This document shows, piece by piece, positions 17,390-26,345 of a stretch of 58,906 nucleotides of DNA. Position 1 is the first letter of the stretch. Every line of letters begins with the position of its first letter. A model generated the notes under the pieces. It was not told where the DNA came from. It saw nothing but the letters and a program-made list of their open reading frames with translations, and searched no databases. The position numbers and the translations under genes were made by a program. Where the stretch lies: positions 1 through 58,906 of the forward strand of contig PNJK01000014.1 in NCBI GenBank assembly GCA_013821825.1. Reading direction: 5' to 3'. Source of the stretch: Rhodobacter sp. Lineage in GTDB: Bacteria > Pseudomonadota > Alphaproteobacteria > Rhodobacterales > Rhodobacteraceae.

Positions 17390-17923
17390 TCAGTCAACCT
17401 CCGTTACGTCTGCGCCGGGGCGAGCGATCGTCCGGCACCACGCGAGGATCGCCTCTTCGTCGGGCGGCAAGGCGATGGCCATTCCATCTGCATAACGCTC
17501 GAAGGCCGCGCGGTGGGTTTCGGACAGGCCGGTCAGGACCGGCACCCCACGCCCAAGCGCCTCTGCGATCAGAGAGCGAAAACCGCGGCCCTCCGCCTCG
17601 CTGAGGCCGAATTTGTTCAGCACAACGATGTCGGCGCCACTCGCAACAAACCGCGTGGTCGCCAGACCAACAGCATCTTCCATGGCACCGGCGTCCATCC
17701 GGCAGGCGGTTGAACCTGCACCCAGATCCTGCGTGATCCGGACCTTGGGCCCGTCAGGTAGCAGCCACAGATCGCAGTTGCAGGTGCTGCCGTCGCTGTC
17801 TTCCGCGGTCGGGTGCAGTGCGCCGACGACGCGAACGCCGTCGTCAGAAAGCCGCGCGGCAACCTTGGCAAGAAGCCGATCCGTCGCCCCGCGACCTGGC
17901 ACATTCACGCTCGCCAGCGCCAT
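17390..17923 (-). CDS. DUF2478 family protein (NTPase-like, molybdenum/denitrification-associated)
   Basis: 177 residues. It matches DUF2478: a short P-loop-like start (VNVPGRGATDRLLAKVAARL), CNCDLWLLPDG, ITQDLGAGSTACRMDAGAME, then ADIVVLNKFGLSEAEGRGFR and a C-terminal PPDEEAILAW. The family often accompanies molybdate transport or nitrate-respiration genes and resembles THEP1-type NTPases; its biochemistry is unknown. It is packed directly between the two hemerythrin genes, its stop adjoining the next start. Confidence 0.75.
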   Translation of the reverse strand: MALASVNVPGRGATDRLLAKVAARLSDDGVRVVGALHPTAEDSDGSTCNCDLWLLPDGPKVRITQDLGAGSTACRMDAGAMEDAVGLATTRFVASGADIVVLNKFGLSEAEGRGFRSLIAEALGRGVPVLTGLSETHRAAFERYADGMAIALPPDEEAILAWCRTIARPGADVTEVD

Positions 17924-17932
17924 CGTCTGACC

Positions 17933-18406
17933 TCACCGCCGCTCGAACTGGGGAAACAGCACATCGTTTTCGAGGCGCATGTGCTCGGTCAGGTCATTTA
18001 TGAACTCGGCGAGACCCGCGTAGAGCGTGGTCCAACTGCCACAGGCCCCGTCGGGGAGAGTCAGGTTGCCGGTCAGGCGGCGGATCTCGGTGATGTCGCG
18101 GTCATGATCGTCATGATCAGCCCGCATGACCGCGATCGGATGCTCGATGCCCGCAACGCCGCCCTTTCGGATTGCGGGAAAGAGGATCAACTCTTCTTTC
18201 TTCATATGCGCCTCCATCTGGCCTGTCATGCGGTGGAGGAGTGCGGACAATCCTGTGGGCACGGCGTCGTCCGCAGCATGAACCGTCTCGACCCTTTCGG
18301 CCAGTCTGGCCAGCGGCGGCAAATGCGCGCGGTGGCGCTCGTGATACCGCGCTTCGATATGACGGGTCAGGTCGGAAGGATCGTTCAGGGGCGCAGTTTC
18401 GGTCAT
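17933..18406 (-). CDS. Second hemerythrin-domain protein (RIC-like)
   Basis: 157 residues from ATG 18406. Iron-ligand segments are present: RYHERHRAHLP, MEAHMKKEELILFP, MRADHDDHDRD and LTEHMRLENDVLFPQFE. It has the same architecture as the hemerythrin two genes downstream, but the sequences are diverged, suggesting an old duplication. Its start overlaps the stop of the upstream membrane-protein gene (18403-18406). Confidence 0.85.
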   Translation of the reverse strand: MTETAPLNDPSDLTRHIEARYHERHRAHLPPLARLAERVETVHAADDAVPTGLSALLHRMTGQMEAHMKKEELILFPAIRKGGVAGIEHPIAVMRADHDDHDRDITEIRRLTGNLTLPDGACGSWTTLYAGLAEFINDLTEHMRLENDVLFPQFERR

Positions 18407-18831
18407 TTTGGGCTTTTTCCATTGAATATGGAGGATTTGGGGTCCAATGGTGCGCCTTGCCCCGGCAGGGTTCGGTGCGCAACCAGAGCAATCGCGCCCC
18501 AGATCGTGCTTCGCAGGGCCATTGCGAACACCGTCCGCATTTCGAACAACCCACCAAGGGCGACATGCAGGCCGAAGGCGGCAAACACCACCAGAGTTGC
18601 GGCAAAGATGGCAAGGGCCAAGGGAAAGGCCCATCTTTTCCCCTGCCACAGACCCAGACCGGCGACCATATAGGCGCCACCCGCAAGGGTGTTGAACCAC
18701 AGCACGAATCGCACAACCGCGCCCATTTCCAAGGCTCCCAAGAGGGTTGTACTTCCTGTGGCGATGGTCAAAGCGCCGAAGGCGATGGCAAAAAGGCCGC
18801 TGGCCTTTCGAAGCTTGCGGCCAAAGGTCAT
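18403..18831 (-). CDS. Small four-helix membrane protein, first gene of the NO/anaerobic operon
   Basis: 142 residues from ATG 18831; the longer reading to 19008 runs through the regulator promoter and is unlikely. Four hydrophobic segments are evident (LFAIAFGALTIATGSTTLLG; VVRFVLWFNTLAGGAYMVAG; FPLALAIFAATLVVFAAFGL; a last one around MALRSTIWGAIALV). No catalytic motif is visible. Comparable small proteins sit at the head of hemerythrin/NO gene groups in related bacteria. The function is unknown. Confidence 0.7.
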   Translation of the reverse strand: MTFGRKLRKASGLFAIAFGALTIATGSTTLLGALEMGAVVRFVLWFNTLAGGAYMVAGLGLWQGKRWAFPLALAIFAATLVVFAAFGLHVALGGLFEMRTVFAMALRSTIWGAIALVAHRTLPGQGAPLDPKSSIFNGKSPK

Positions 18832-18957
18832 GCGGATATTCCTCTGTCCGCCGCAGAGGTCAGGCCGGGTCCGGTCGGGATGGCCCGCAATAGTGCAGCG
18901 GCGGCGCTCATGCAGATCTCGTTCAGTGAGTTTCATATAGCCTATGGCAGTCAAATG

Positions 18958-18972
18958 GGTATTGTAAATACC
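18958..18972. promoter_or_regulatory. Perfect palindrome GGTATTGTAAATACC, likely NsrR-type operator
   Basis: A 6-3-6 perfect inverted repeat 25 bases before the Rrf2-family start and about 126 bases before the divergent operon start. The AT-rich dyad resembles NsrR-family sites. It is well placed to control the regulator itself and possibly the minus-strand operon. The assignment to the adjacent regulator is inference. Confidence 0.65.
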
Positions 18973-18997
18973 AATACGGACATGGAGACCAGCGACG

Positions 18998-19438
18998 ATG
19001 CGCCTCACTTCGTTTACGGATTACGGCCTTCGCATGCTGATGCGCTTGGCAAGCATGCCCGAGCGTGCCTTCTCCACCGCCGAACTGGCGGATGAATTCG
19101 GCCTCTCACGCAATCATCTGGCCAAGATCATGCAGCATCTCGCCCGCGCGGGTCTGATCCACACGCGCCGCGGCGGCGGCGGCGGCGCTGTTCTTGCACG
19201 AAAGCCGGGCGAAATCCGGCTCGGAGCCGTTGTCCGCCTGCTTGAGGAGGATCATCCTCTTGTCGATTGTCTCGGGTCCGAAGGTGGAAACTGCGTAATC
19301 AACGGGCGCTGCAGGCTCAAGGCCCGCATGCGGTCTGCCGAAGCCGCCTTTCTCGCCGACCTTGACTGCTCGACTCTGGCCGATATCGCTCTCGAGCCGA
19401 TCCCCGACCTGCAGGCTGCCCCGAGCCTTTCCGGGTAA
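18998..19438 (+). CDS. nsrR: NsrR-like Rrf2-family transcriptional regulator (iron-sulfur, NO sensing)
   Basis: 146 residues. An Rrf2 winged helix-turn-helix is present (MRLTSFTDYGLRMLMRLA; TAELADEFGLSRNHLAKIMQHLARAG), followed by a glycine-rich turn (GGGGGAV). Three cysteines, C91, C99 and C105, sit in DCLGSEGGNC...GRC and match the 4Fe-4S ligand trio of NsrR (C91, C96, C102 in E. coli), with slightly wider spacing. NsrR represses NO-detoxification genes until NO damages its cluster. It is divergent from the hemerythrin/Ubi/NnrS operon, which fits. Confidence 0.85.
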   Translation: MRLTSFTDYGLRMLMRLASMPERAFSTAELADEFGLSRNHLAKIMQHLARAGLIHTRRGGGGGAVLARKPGEIRLGAVVRLLEEDHPLVDCLGSEGGNCVINGRCRLKARMRSAEAAFLADLDCSTLADIALEPIPDLQAAPSLSG

Positions 19439-19696
19439 GAGGCAGTCAATCTGCGATCAGGTATCGCCCGAAGACGAGGTTCGACAAATCGTTGGCGGTC
19501 AACTCGAGGATACGACCTTCGCGCCGACCTTCAGCGAGACCGTCGCGATCACGAGGATAGAGAGCCGCGCGTCGATCATGCCTGCGATCCCGCCGAGCGC
19601 AACGGCGATGAACGCCCGCCGGAGCGTGTCGGGCTGACCCTCACGCTTCGTAGGCTGGAGATTGGTGGCCGGAGACTTTTCGATCCCGAACACAAA
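19439..19696. other. Intergenic with possible coding debris
   Basis: On the minus strand, a hydrophobic stretch (RRAFIAVALGGIAGMIDARL) and, in another frame, ILELTANDLSNLVFGRYL before a stop look like pieces of one broken membrane-protein gene. No start or complete domain is seen, so no gene is called. Confidence 0.25.
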
Positions 19697-20088
19697 ATGT
19701 CGTTAGCCCGAAACAATGCCCAAACGCGCTCTGCGCTGATGTCTTCGCGCAATCCCATTCTGATTGCCACGGTCACCTCGATGAACCGCCATCTCGACGA
19801 TCCGCTGCCCATGGATGAATTGGCTGAGGCCGCAGGATACTCTCGCCGCCACCTGGAACGCCTGTTTCGTGACGCAACCGGCCAAACGCCGGGTGACTTC
19901 TACCGCAGCCTGCGCCGGACATGGGGCACAATCTGCTCACGACGACTGAGCTGTCCTTGCAGGAGATCGCCATGGCCTGCGGTTACGGGTCCGTTTCGCA
20001 TTTCTCGAAAAGCTTCAAGGCACGATACGGAACCGCCCCTACGAAGTTGGCACAGGGGCTTCAGGAGCGTCCAGAACTCGGGTCTTGA
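19697..20088 (+). pseudogene. AraC-family (GlxA-type C-terminal) regulator, frameshifted and N-truncated
   Basis: The first frame gives MNRHLDDPLPMDELAEAAGY SRRHLERLFRDATGQTPGDFY, the first HTH of an AraC domain. Near 19920 the reading shifts by one and continues as LSLQEIAMACGYGSVSHFSK SFKARYG, the second HTH, ending at TGA 20086-20088. Both HTHs are therefore present but in different frames. The N-terminal sensing domain (DJ-1/PfpI-like in GlxA relatives) is missing. Related regulators control betaine or carnitine catabolism, which fits the demethylase gene nearby. Confidence 0.75.
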
Positions 20089-20144
20089 AGGCCGGGGGCA
20101 AGGCGCGCTGTTCCGGTCCTACCTACCTGAAGACTGTCGGAAAG

Positions 20145-20913
20145 TCAGAAACCCTCGGCCATCTGCTGGGCGCGTGCGGTTCCTTGTCGAAAGGCTTTGG
20201 TCAGGGCATTCTCGACGCCAAGGGATTTGGCGGTCTGCAAACCAGCCGCAGTGCTGCCACCATAGTTGATAAAGCGTTCCACGAGCTGCCATGCTTCATA
20301 CATCTTGCCGGTCATCAGGAGCGCGGCACTCGTTATCCTGCCTTCGGTCGCCCGTGCGGCCATCGGGAGGCCACGCCGTCCTTCCCAAGAAGTGCCACCA
20401 CCCCGCGCGGCATGAGCGCTGGATAGGCAGGCCCGGTCCCGACAGCTATCGTCATGAAAGGAAACGGTCCTCACTTTGAACCGGTTCGCAGAATCCGATT
20501 GAGCCGAGCACCTCAACAGCCATGGTTTGATCGCTATCCAGGACCTCCGCTTCTCCAAACCCCGGCGTGTAGGACTGTCGAAGTTCTGCGGCGGCATCGG
20601 GAAGGGCGCGAATGCTGCGCGGTGGCAGGGCCCGCAACGGCACGCCCGCCATCACCGAGATCACCGGTTTTCCGTCTGACTCAAGGTCGAGGCCCGGCCA
20701 ATCCTGAGGCCGCACAGAAATTTCAATCAGGTCGGACAAGGCCACCAGATCTGCTGTGTTCTTTGCCCGGCATGCAGGGTGACCGAAGAATTCCCCGATG
20801 AGCAAGCGCGGTTCAGGATCACGATGTCACCTGCAGCACAGCGCCCGGTTTCAACAAGTGCGCGCCAGCGATGATCCGGCCCAATCACTTCGACCAATGA
20901 TCCCGACCTTCAT
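20145..20913 (-). pseudogene. Pyrroline-5-carboxylate reductase-like (ProC) gene broken by several frameshifts
   Basis: Starting at ATG 20913 (MKVGIIG, the Rossmann start), the reading must change frame repeatedly. Recognisable ProC pieces are ADLVALSDLIEISVRPQDWP, KPVISVMAGVPL, IRALPDAAAELRQSYTPGF, then in another frame IAVGTGPAYPAL, and in a third KMYEAWQLVERFINYGGSTAAGLQTA. At least three shifts separate them, so no functional protein can result. It starts 4 bases inside the TetR gene's 3' end, so it was once the second gene of that operon. ProC-like enzymes reduce pyrroline-5-carboxylate to proline. Confidence 0.7.
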
Positions 20914-21539
20914 GCGACCGCCCGGACTTTTGCACGAAATCGCGCCATCTCGTTTTCCGGAGGGCTCTTCCCGGTGAAGATCTCGACGTAATTCGGAACG
21001 CGCACCAGACGCGCTTCCAGCGTCTCGACGGTCTGCGTCGAGATATAGCCGATCTGCACCAGATAGATCGTCCGTGCTCGCACGTCTGAATCTTGCGGAC
21101 CATGCCCCCAGCGTTCAAGCATCTGGCGCAAGGCTTCCAGCCGTTCGGCATCAACGGCGCGAAGTCTTGCAAGGATGTCATTGTCTTGCAAGGCCCAGCC
21201 ACGGACCGCAAATTCAAGGCGCGCATCAAAGGTCTTTTCCGACAGGAAGCACCCGATCAGATTCAGCATCGCCTCGGTTTCGGTTTCGGCATAGGCGCGG
21301 GTCGCGGCAATCATCGGTTCGGTCGTGCGCCCGGCCCACATGTCGATCAGGGCGGCAAGCAGGGCGGCCCGGTCCTTGAAGAACCAGTAGAAACTGGTGC
21401 GCGACAGTTTCAGGCGCGCGCCAAGGGTCTGGATTTTCACAGCCTCGATGCCCTGATCAATCAGCGCATCATAGGCGGCGGTGACCCAAAGTTCGGGCGA
21501 TCCCCGCCAGCCACTTTCCAGTTCTTGAGCTGCTTCCAT
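20910..21539 (-). CDS. TetR/AcrR-family transcriptional regulator
   Basis: 209 residues. The N-terminal TetR HTH reads ALIDQGIEAVKIQTLGARLK, then LSRTSFYWFFKDRAALLAAL at about residues 25-65. The C-terminal ligand domain is helical and unassigned. It is divergent from the flavin-dependent demethylase gene across a short region containing inverted repeats, so it probably regulates that gene and itself. The downstream ProC-like gene is broken. Confidence 0.85.
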   Translation of the reverse strand: MEAAQELESGWRGSPELWVTAAYDALIDQGIEAVKIQTLGARLKLSRTSFYWFFKDRAALLAALIDMWAGRTTEPMIAATRAYAETETEAMLNLIGCFLSEKTFDARLEFAVRGWALQDNDILARLRAVDAERLEALRQMLERWGHGPQDSDVRARTIYLVQIGYISTQTVETLEARLVRVPNYVEIFTGKSPPENEMARFRAKVRAVA

Positions 21540-21577
21540 GGGGCGAGATTAAGCGGGACCGAAGCGGCAAGCAAGAT

Positions 21578-21618
21578 AATGTTCATATATGATCCTAAAC
21601 TTGACGTACATGAACATT
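21578..21618. promoter_or_regulatory. Inverted-repeat operator region AATGTTCAT ... ATGAACATT
   Basis: Nine-base perfect inverted repeats at 21578-21586 and 21610-21618 flank 23 bases. The left copy also sits in a smaller palindrome, TCATATATGA (21583-21592). They lie between the TetR start and the demethylase start at 21658, where a TetR dimer pair would act. The binding partner is inferred. Confidence 0.6.
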
Positions 21619-21657
21619 TTAGGCAAGCTGCCCGAAATCGCCCGGGAGCCGCTGCAC

Positions 21658-23694
21658 ATGTCAAATGATCCCCTGCTGCAACCCTATCGTCTGAAACACC
21701 TGACTTTGCGCAACCGGATCATGACCACCAGCCATGAGCCGGCCTACGGCGACGACGGTATGCCGAAAGATCGCTACCGCCTGTACCATCTGGAGCGTGC
21801 CAAGGGTGGCGTGGCGATGGTGATGACCGCAGGCTCTGCATCGGTCAGCCGTGACAGCCCGCCGGTCTTCTCCAACCTTCTGGTCTGGAAGGACGAGGTG
21901 GTGCCATGGATGAAGCGCTTGTCGGACGACTGCCATGAAGCAGGCGCGGCCGTGATGATCCAGATTTCCCACCTTGGCCGCCGCACCCGCTGGGACAAGG
22001 GCGACTGGTTGCCGGTCGTAGGGTCTGGCCCTGACCGAGAGCCTGCGCACCGGGCCTTTCCGAAACAGGCCGAAGACTGGGATATCACAAGGATCATCCA
22101 GGACTACGCCGATGCGGCCGAAAGGATGCATGCGGCTGGGCTCGACGGTGTAGAGCTACTGGCCCACGGGCACTTGCTGGACCAATTCATCTCGCCTTTG
22201 ACCAACAAGATGGACAGCCCCTATGGCGGCAGTCTGGAAAACCGCGCCCGTCTGACGTTGGAGGTGCTGGCGGCCTGCCGCAAGCGGGTGGGCGACAAGT
22301 TCATCCTTGGCGTCCGCTACGGCGGCGAAGAGGCCCAAAAGGGCGGCACGACCGTCGAAGAAGGGGTGGCTCTTGGCAAGATGTTCCGCGACAGCGGGCT
22401 TGTCGATTACCTGAACATCAATCGCGGGCGGATTCACACCGATCCGGCAATGACCGACATGATCCCGATTCAGGGCATGCGCTCGGCGCCCCACCTTGAC
22501 CTTGCCGGACGCATCAAGGCCGAAGTCGGCATGCCCACGCTGCATGCTGCCCGCATTCCGGACGTCGCCACCGCGCGGCACGCGGTTGCGTCCGGCCAGC
22601 TCGACATGGTCGGCATGACCCGCGCCCATATTGCCGATCCGCATCTGGTGAAAAAGATCATGGAAAAACGCGAGGACGACATCCGCCCCTGCGTCGGCGC
22701 GAACTACTGCCTTGATCGCATCTATCAGGGCGGAATGGCACTTTGCCTGCACAACCCCGCCACCGGACGAGAGCAGGAACAGCCGCACATCATTCCCCCA
22801 GCTTCCATCCGGAAGCGGATCACGATCGTCGGGGCTGGCCCGGCCGGGATGGAAGCCGCGCGCGTCGCTGCGGAACGCGGTCACGACGTCACCGTTTTCG
22901 AGGCCGCGGACAAGCCAGGTGGCCAGATCCGCCTGACCTCGCTGCAGGAACGGCGGCGCGAGATGATTTCGATCATCCAGTGGCGGTTTGATCAGTGCAG
23001 GAAGAAAGGGGTGAACTTTCAGTTCAACACCTTTGCCGACGCAGACACGGTGCTTGGGACCAACCCTGACGAGGTGATCATCGCAACCGGCGGACTGCCA
23101 TTCACCGAGGTGCTGAGTGCCGGCAACGACTTTGTGTGTTCGGCTTGGGATATCCTTGCTGGCGATGTGAAACCCGGCAGCAACGTGCTGGTTTTCGACG
23201 ACGCTGGCGATCACGCCGGGCTGCAAGCGGCTGATCTGATCGCAGCGACGGGGGCAAAGGTCGAGATCGTCACCCCCGACCGCGCTTTCGCCCCCGAAGT
23301 GATGGCGATGAACCTTGTGCCCTATATGCGATCGCTGCAACGCCGCGATACCACCTTCACAGTGACATGGCGCCTGCTGTCGGTTGCACGCGACGGGAAC
23401 CAGCTGCGCGCGACGCTTGGCAGCGACTATGGCGACATGACGCGGGACCGACTGGTTGATCAGATTGTCGTCAACCACGGCACCCGCCCCTTGGACGAAC
23501 TTTACTTCGACCTGAAGCCAAAGTCGCGCAACCTTGGCGAGGTCAACTACTCCGACCTCGCCACCGGCAAGACCCAGACAGTGATGCCAAATGGTTCCGG
23601 CACCTTTCGGCTGTTCCGCATCGGCGATGCGGTTGCCGCGCGCAACACCCATGCGGCGATCTATGATGCGTTGCGGCTGGTCAAGGATTTCTGA
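21658..23694 (+). CDS. NADH:flavin oxidoreductase / FAD protein, DgcA/StcD-like N-demethylase
   Basis: 678 residues from ATG 21658 (GGGAG ten bases upstream). An upstream ATG at 21589 overlaps the operator and is less likely. The N-terminal OYE-type FMN barrel (1-370) holds RNRIMTTSHEPAYGDDGMPK, GVELLAHGHLLDQFISPLTN and GMTRAHIADPHLVKKIMEKR. A cysteine motif, CVGANYC...C, follows at about 360. The C-terminal half has an FAD/NAD GAGPAGMEAARVAA motif. This is the layout of dimethylglycine/N-methylproline demethylases. It likely removes an N-methyl group from a betaine-derived amine. The broken ProC-like gene opposite points to a proline-betaine-type substrate, by inference. Confidence 0.75.
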   Translation: MSNDPLLQPYRLKHLTLRNRIMTTSHEPAYGDDGMPKDRYRLYHLERAKGGVAMVMTAGSASVSRDSPPVFSNLLVWKDEVVPWMKRLSDDCHEAGAAVMIQISHLGRRTRWDKGDWLPVVGSGPDREPAHRAFPKQAEDWDITRIIQDYADAAERMHAAGLDGVELLAHGHLLDQFISPLTNKMDSPYGGSLENRARLTLEVLAACRKRVGDKFILGVRYGGEEAQKGGTTVEEGVALGKMFRDSGLVDYLNINRGRIHTDPAMTDMIPIQGMRSAPHLDLAGRIKAEVGMPTLHAARIPDVATARHAVASGQLDMVGMTRAHIADPHLVKKIMEKREDDIRPCVGANYCLDRIYQGGMALCLHNPATGREQEQPHIIPPASIRKRITIVGAGPAGMEAARVAAERGHDVTVFEAADKPGGQIRLTSLQERRREMISIIQWRFDQCRKKGVNFQFNTFADADTVLGTNPDEVIIATGGLPFTEVLSAGNDFVCSAWDILAGDVKPGSNVLVFDDAGDHAGLQAADLIAATGAKVEIVTPDRAFAPEVMAMNLVPYMRSLQRRDTTFTVTWRLLSVARDGNQLRATLGSDYGDMTRDRLVDQIVVNHGTRPLDELYFDLKPKSRNLGEVNYSDLATGKTQTVMPNGSGTFRLFRIGDAVAARNTHAAIYDALRLVKDF

Positions 23695-23944
23695 TGGGCT
23701 TTGCGGGAGCGCATGATCTGAACCTGTCACGGCATTTCGGTCCATGCCGAAGGCGAGGGAGGCGATGTGATCCTCGGCGCTTTTGCGCCGCGCAAGGCCG
23801 CATGATGTTCGTCGCAGAGTGGGGCAATGATGGCGAAAGTGTCGACGGGACCAGGTGAACCGGTTTTGAGGTGCCCGATATCAAACGACGCTTTGCTCCC
23901 CGACATTGAAACCAGGCGGCCGAAATGGGGACAAGCGACGACAA

Positions 23945-24250
23945 GGCTCGCAGTTCACCAGCCGGGAGTGGCAGACGTTTCTCCGTCAGCGCAATCTGGA
24001 ACCCGGCATGGGCAGGCGCGGGAATTGCCATGACAATGCCGTCGCCGAAAGCTTCTTCCAGTAGTCGAAACGGCAACGGATCCGGCGCCGGAGCTATCCC
24101 ACCCGCGACGAGGCCGGGCGAAACGCGTTCGAACACATCAAGTTGTTCTACAACCCCAAGCGCAAGCACATGAACAACGGCAAGCTGTCGCCCGTTGACC
24201 TCGAAATCAGGCAGCACAAACTGACTGAAGCAGGTGTCCAGAAGATCGGG
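23945..24250 (+). mobile_element. IS3-family transposase remnant (orfB C-terminus with internal stop)
   Basis: The plus strand reads FTSREWQTFLRQRNLEPGMG, then RRGNCHDNAVAESFFQ, a TAG stop, and SKRQRIRRRSYPTRDEAGRN, then FYNPKRKHMNNGKLSPVD. This is the last third of an IS3-group DDE transposase with the catalytic E region. The N-terminal part is absent, so it is dead. The 250 bases before it (23695-23944) hold no gene I can support. Confidence 0.75.
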
Positions 24251-24308
24251 ATACTCCACCATGGCAACTTTCTGCCGTCGTGCGTCGCTTTCGGACGCAG
24301 GCGCGCAC

Positions 24309-25208
24309 CTATGCCCCGGAGGTGAGGATCTCCGACCAGACCGAATCCGCCACGGGCCAGGGGTTGCCGAACAGCCGGACCGACGTCACATCCAGCTGAC
24401 AGGACGGGAAATCAGGGGAAAGGTCGACAAGGGTGCCGTCGGCGATACGTGGGCCGGCCAATGACACCGGCACCCATGCGATGCCGACGCCCACCACCGC
24501 AAGTTCAAGCGCGGCCAGCGTCAGCGCGGTTTCTGCCTTTGGAACCGGTCGGATAGGGTGTCGCACCTTGGGCAGAATGACACGATCCAGCACGCGGCCC
24601 AGAAACACATCGGGCGGGAAAGAGATGAACGGAAGCTCCCCGGCCGCGGTTCGGGCATCCAGAGATTCCCTTGACGCTGCTGCGAAGACCGGGACCAGAC
24701 GGTCCGTCCCGATCGCGACCGTCTCGACAAAGCTTTGGCTGATCGGATGATCCTCGCCCGGAAGGCGGTAGACGATGGCTATGTCGACCTGCCGCGAAAG
24801 CAGCAAGGAAAAGCACTCGTCCAGGTTGGCCGATCGGAGCCGGACGTGGGTCGCGTCATTGCGGGCATGGATGCCGCGCACAATAAGTGGGGTCAGCGAC
24901 GTGGTCAGCGCGTGCTGGCTGGCGATTGCGATGCGATTTGAGGCGATCCGCTCGCCGCGCCGCAGATCGGCCACAAGCTGGCGCAGATCGTTGGCCAGCT
25001 TGGCGATCTGGTCACGCTGATCCGCCGTTGTGGGCAAAAGCTGCACCGGTTTGCGGCTGCGGTCGAAAAGTTCGACGCCGATCTGTTGCTCGATATGCTG
25101 GATTCGCCGGGAAAACGCCGACTGCGTCAGCCTTCGGCGATCCGCGGCTTCCTGAAAGGAGCCGGTTTCGGCGACCGCCAGCACATCCTCAAGCCACTCC
25201 AGACGCAT
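24309..25208 (-). CDS. LysR-family regulator, divergent from cuyA-like gene
   Basis: 299 residues, standard LysR length. The HTH is at residues 1-60 ([40 protein letters not shown]). The C-terminal part is the substrate-binding-protein fold. It is divergent from the L-cysteate sulfo-lyase gene with 110 bp between, containing the palindrome at 25223-25237. This is the classic arrangement for a LysR activator of the facing catabolic genes; cysteate or a related sulfonate is the likely inducer. Confidence 0.9.
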   Translation of the reverse strand: MRLEWLEDVLAVAETGSFQEAADRRRLTQSAFSRRIQHIEQQIGVELFDRSRKPVQLLPTTADQRDQIAKLANDLRQLVADLRRGERIASNRIAIASQHALTTSLTPLIVRGIHARNDATHVRLRSANLDECFSLLLSRQVDIAIVYRLPGEDHPISQSFVETVAIGTDRLVPVFAAASRESLDARTAAGELPFISFPPDVFLGRVLDRVILPKVRHPIRPVPKAETALTLAALELAVVGVGIAWVPVSLAGPRIADGTLVDLSPDFPSCQLDVTSVRLFGNPWPVADSVWSEILTSGA

Positions 25209-25222
25209 TGATGATCCCTAAC

Positions 25223-25237
25223 ATGCATTTTCTGCAT
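25223..25237. promoter_or_regulatory. Inverted repeat ATGCA-TTTTC-TGCAT, probable LysR box
   Basis: Five-base arms around a five-base spacer, in the LysR/cuyA divergent promoter. The AT-rich dyad has the size and place of a LysR-type recognition site, 15 bases before the LysR start. Confidence 0.55.
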
Positions 25238-25318
25238 TATAAGTGGAACATTTCGAAATTGAACCCCGAAATCTTTCCTGTAACTGTTGAAAAAAGCAAG
25301 TTTAAGAAGGACCACGCG

Positions 25319-26341
25319 ATGCATCTCTCCAGGTTTCCACGGGTTTTCCTTGCCCATTTGCCGACCCCGCTGGAACGGCTTGACCGCCTGAGCCACGAAC
25401 TGGGCGGGCCGGAAATCTGGATCAAGCGCGATGATTGCACCGGGCTTTCCACGGGCGGCAACAAGACCCGCAAGCTGGAGTTCCTGATGGCAGAGGCGCA
25501 GGCCATGGGCGCGGACACGGTGATGACGCAGGGGGCGACACAGTCGAACCATGCCCGCCAGACCGCTGCCTTCGCGGCAAAGCTTGGTATGGGATGCCAC
25601 ATCCTCTTGGAAGACCGGACCGGATCGAACAACCACAACTACAACGAAAACGGCAACGTTTTGCTGGATCATCTGCACGGGGCGGTCACCGAAAAGCGTC
25701 CCGGCGGCGTGGACATGCAGGCCGAAATGGAGGCTGTGGCCCAAGGCATGCGTGCCTCTGGGCGCAAGGTCTATATCATCCCCGGCGGCGGGTCGAACCC
25801 GACCGGCGCGCTGGGCTATGTCAACTGCGCCTTCGAATTGCTGGGACAGGCGAATGACCGCGGACTGGTGATCGACCATCTGGTGACGGCCACCGGGTCC
25901 GCAGGCACTCAGGCCGGGCTGATCGTCGGGCTGAAGGCAATCAATTCAGGCATTCCGCTGCTGGGCTTCGGGGTGCGGGCGCCGAAAGCCAAGCAAGAGG
26001 AAAATGTCTTCAACCTGGCCGTCAAGACTGCTGAGAAACTGGGCTGCCCCGGCGTAGTACAACGCGAAGATGTGGTGGCTGACACGAGCTATGTCGGGCC
26101 GGGCTATGGTGTGCCGCAGGCCGACACGCTGGAAGCCATCCGGATGTTTGCCGAACTGGAGGGCATCCTTCTGGATCCGGTCTATTCCGGCAAGGGTGCC
26201 GCGGGTCTGATCGACTATTGCCGCAAGGGGCGTTTCAGGAAGGGCGAGCGGGTGGTGTTTCTGCACACGGGCGGATCGGTCGCGCTTTTCGGCTATGATG
26301 CGGTCTTTGCCGATGCGACCTCGCGCAAGGCGGCAGGATAG
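25319..26341 (+). CDS. cuyA: CuyA-like L-cysteate sulfo-lyase (PLP-dependent)
   Basis: 340 residues from ATG 25319, with AAGAAGGA upstream. It matches the ACC deaminase/D-cysteine desulfhydrase family. The segments [20 protein letters not shown] (PLP lysine in NKTRK) and [20 protein letters not shown], the [11 protein letters not shown] region, [25 protein letters not shown] and [14 protein letters not shown] follow the CuyA subgroup closely. CuyA splits L-cysteate into pyruvate, sulfite and ammonium. A D-cysteine desulfhydrase activity is the main alternative. The sulfonate-type transporter and HpsN-like dehydrogenase downstream favour cysteate. The next reading frame begins 4 bp after the stop. 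Confidence 0.8.
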   Translation: MHLSRFPRVFLAHLPTPLERLDRLSHELGGPEIWIKRDDCTGLSTGGNKTRKLEFLMAEAQAMGADTVMTQGATQSNHARQTAAFAAKLGMGCHILLEDRTGSNNHNYNENGNVLLDHLHGAVTEKRPGGVDMQAEMEAVAQGMRASGRKVYIIPGGGSNPTGALGYVNCAFELLGQANDRGLVIDHLVTATGSAGTQAGLIVGLKAINSGIPLLGFGVRAPKAKQEENVFNLAVKTAEKLGCPGVVQREDVVADTSYVGPGYGVPQADTLEAIRMFAELEGILLDPVYSGKGAAGLIDYCRKGRFRKGERVVFLHTGGSVALFGYDAVFADATSRKAAG

Positions 26342-26345
26342 CACC

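Noticed and set aside
22156-23745. A 529-codon open frame on the minus strand
   Set aside because: Antisense to the DgcA-like flavoprotein, whose FAD motif and cysteine motif are clear.
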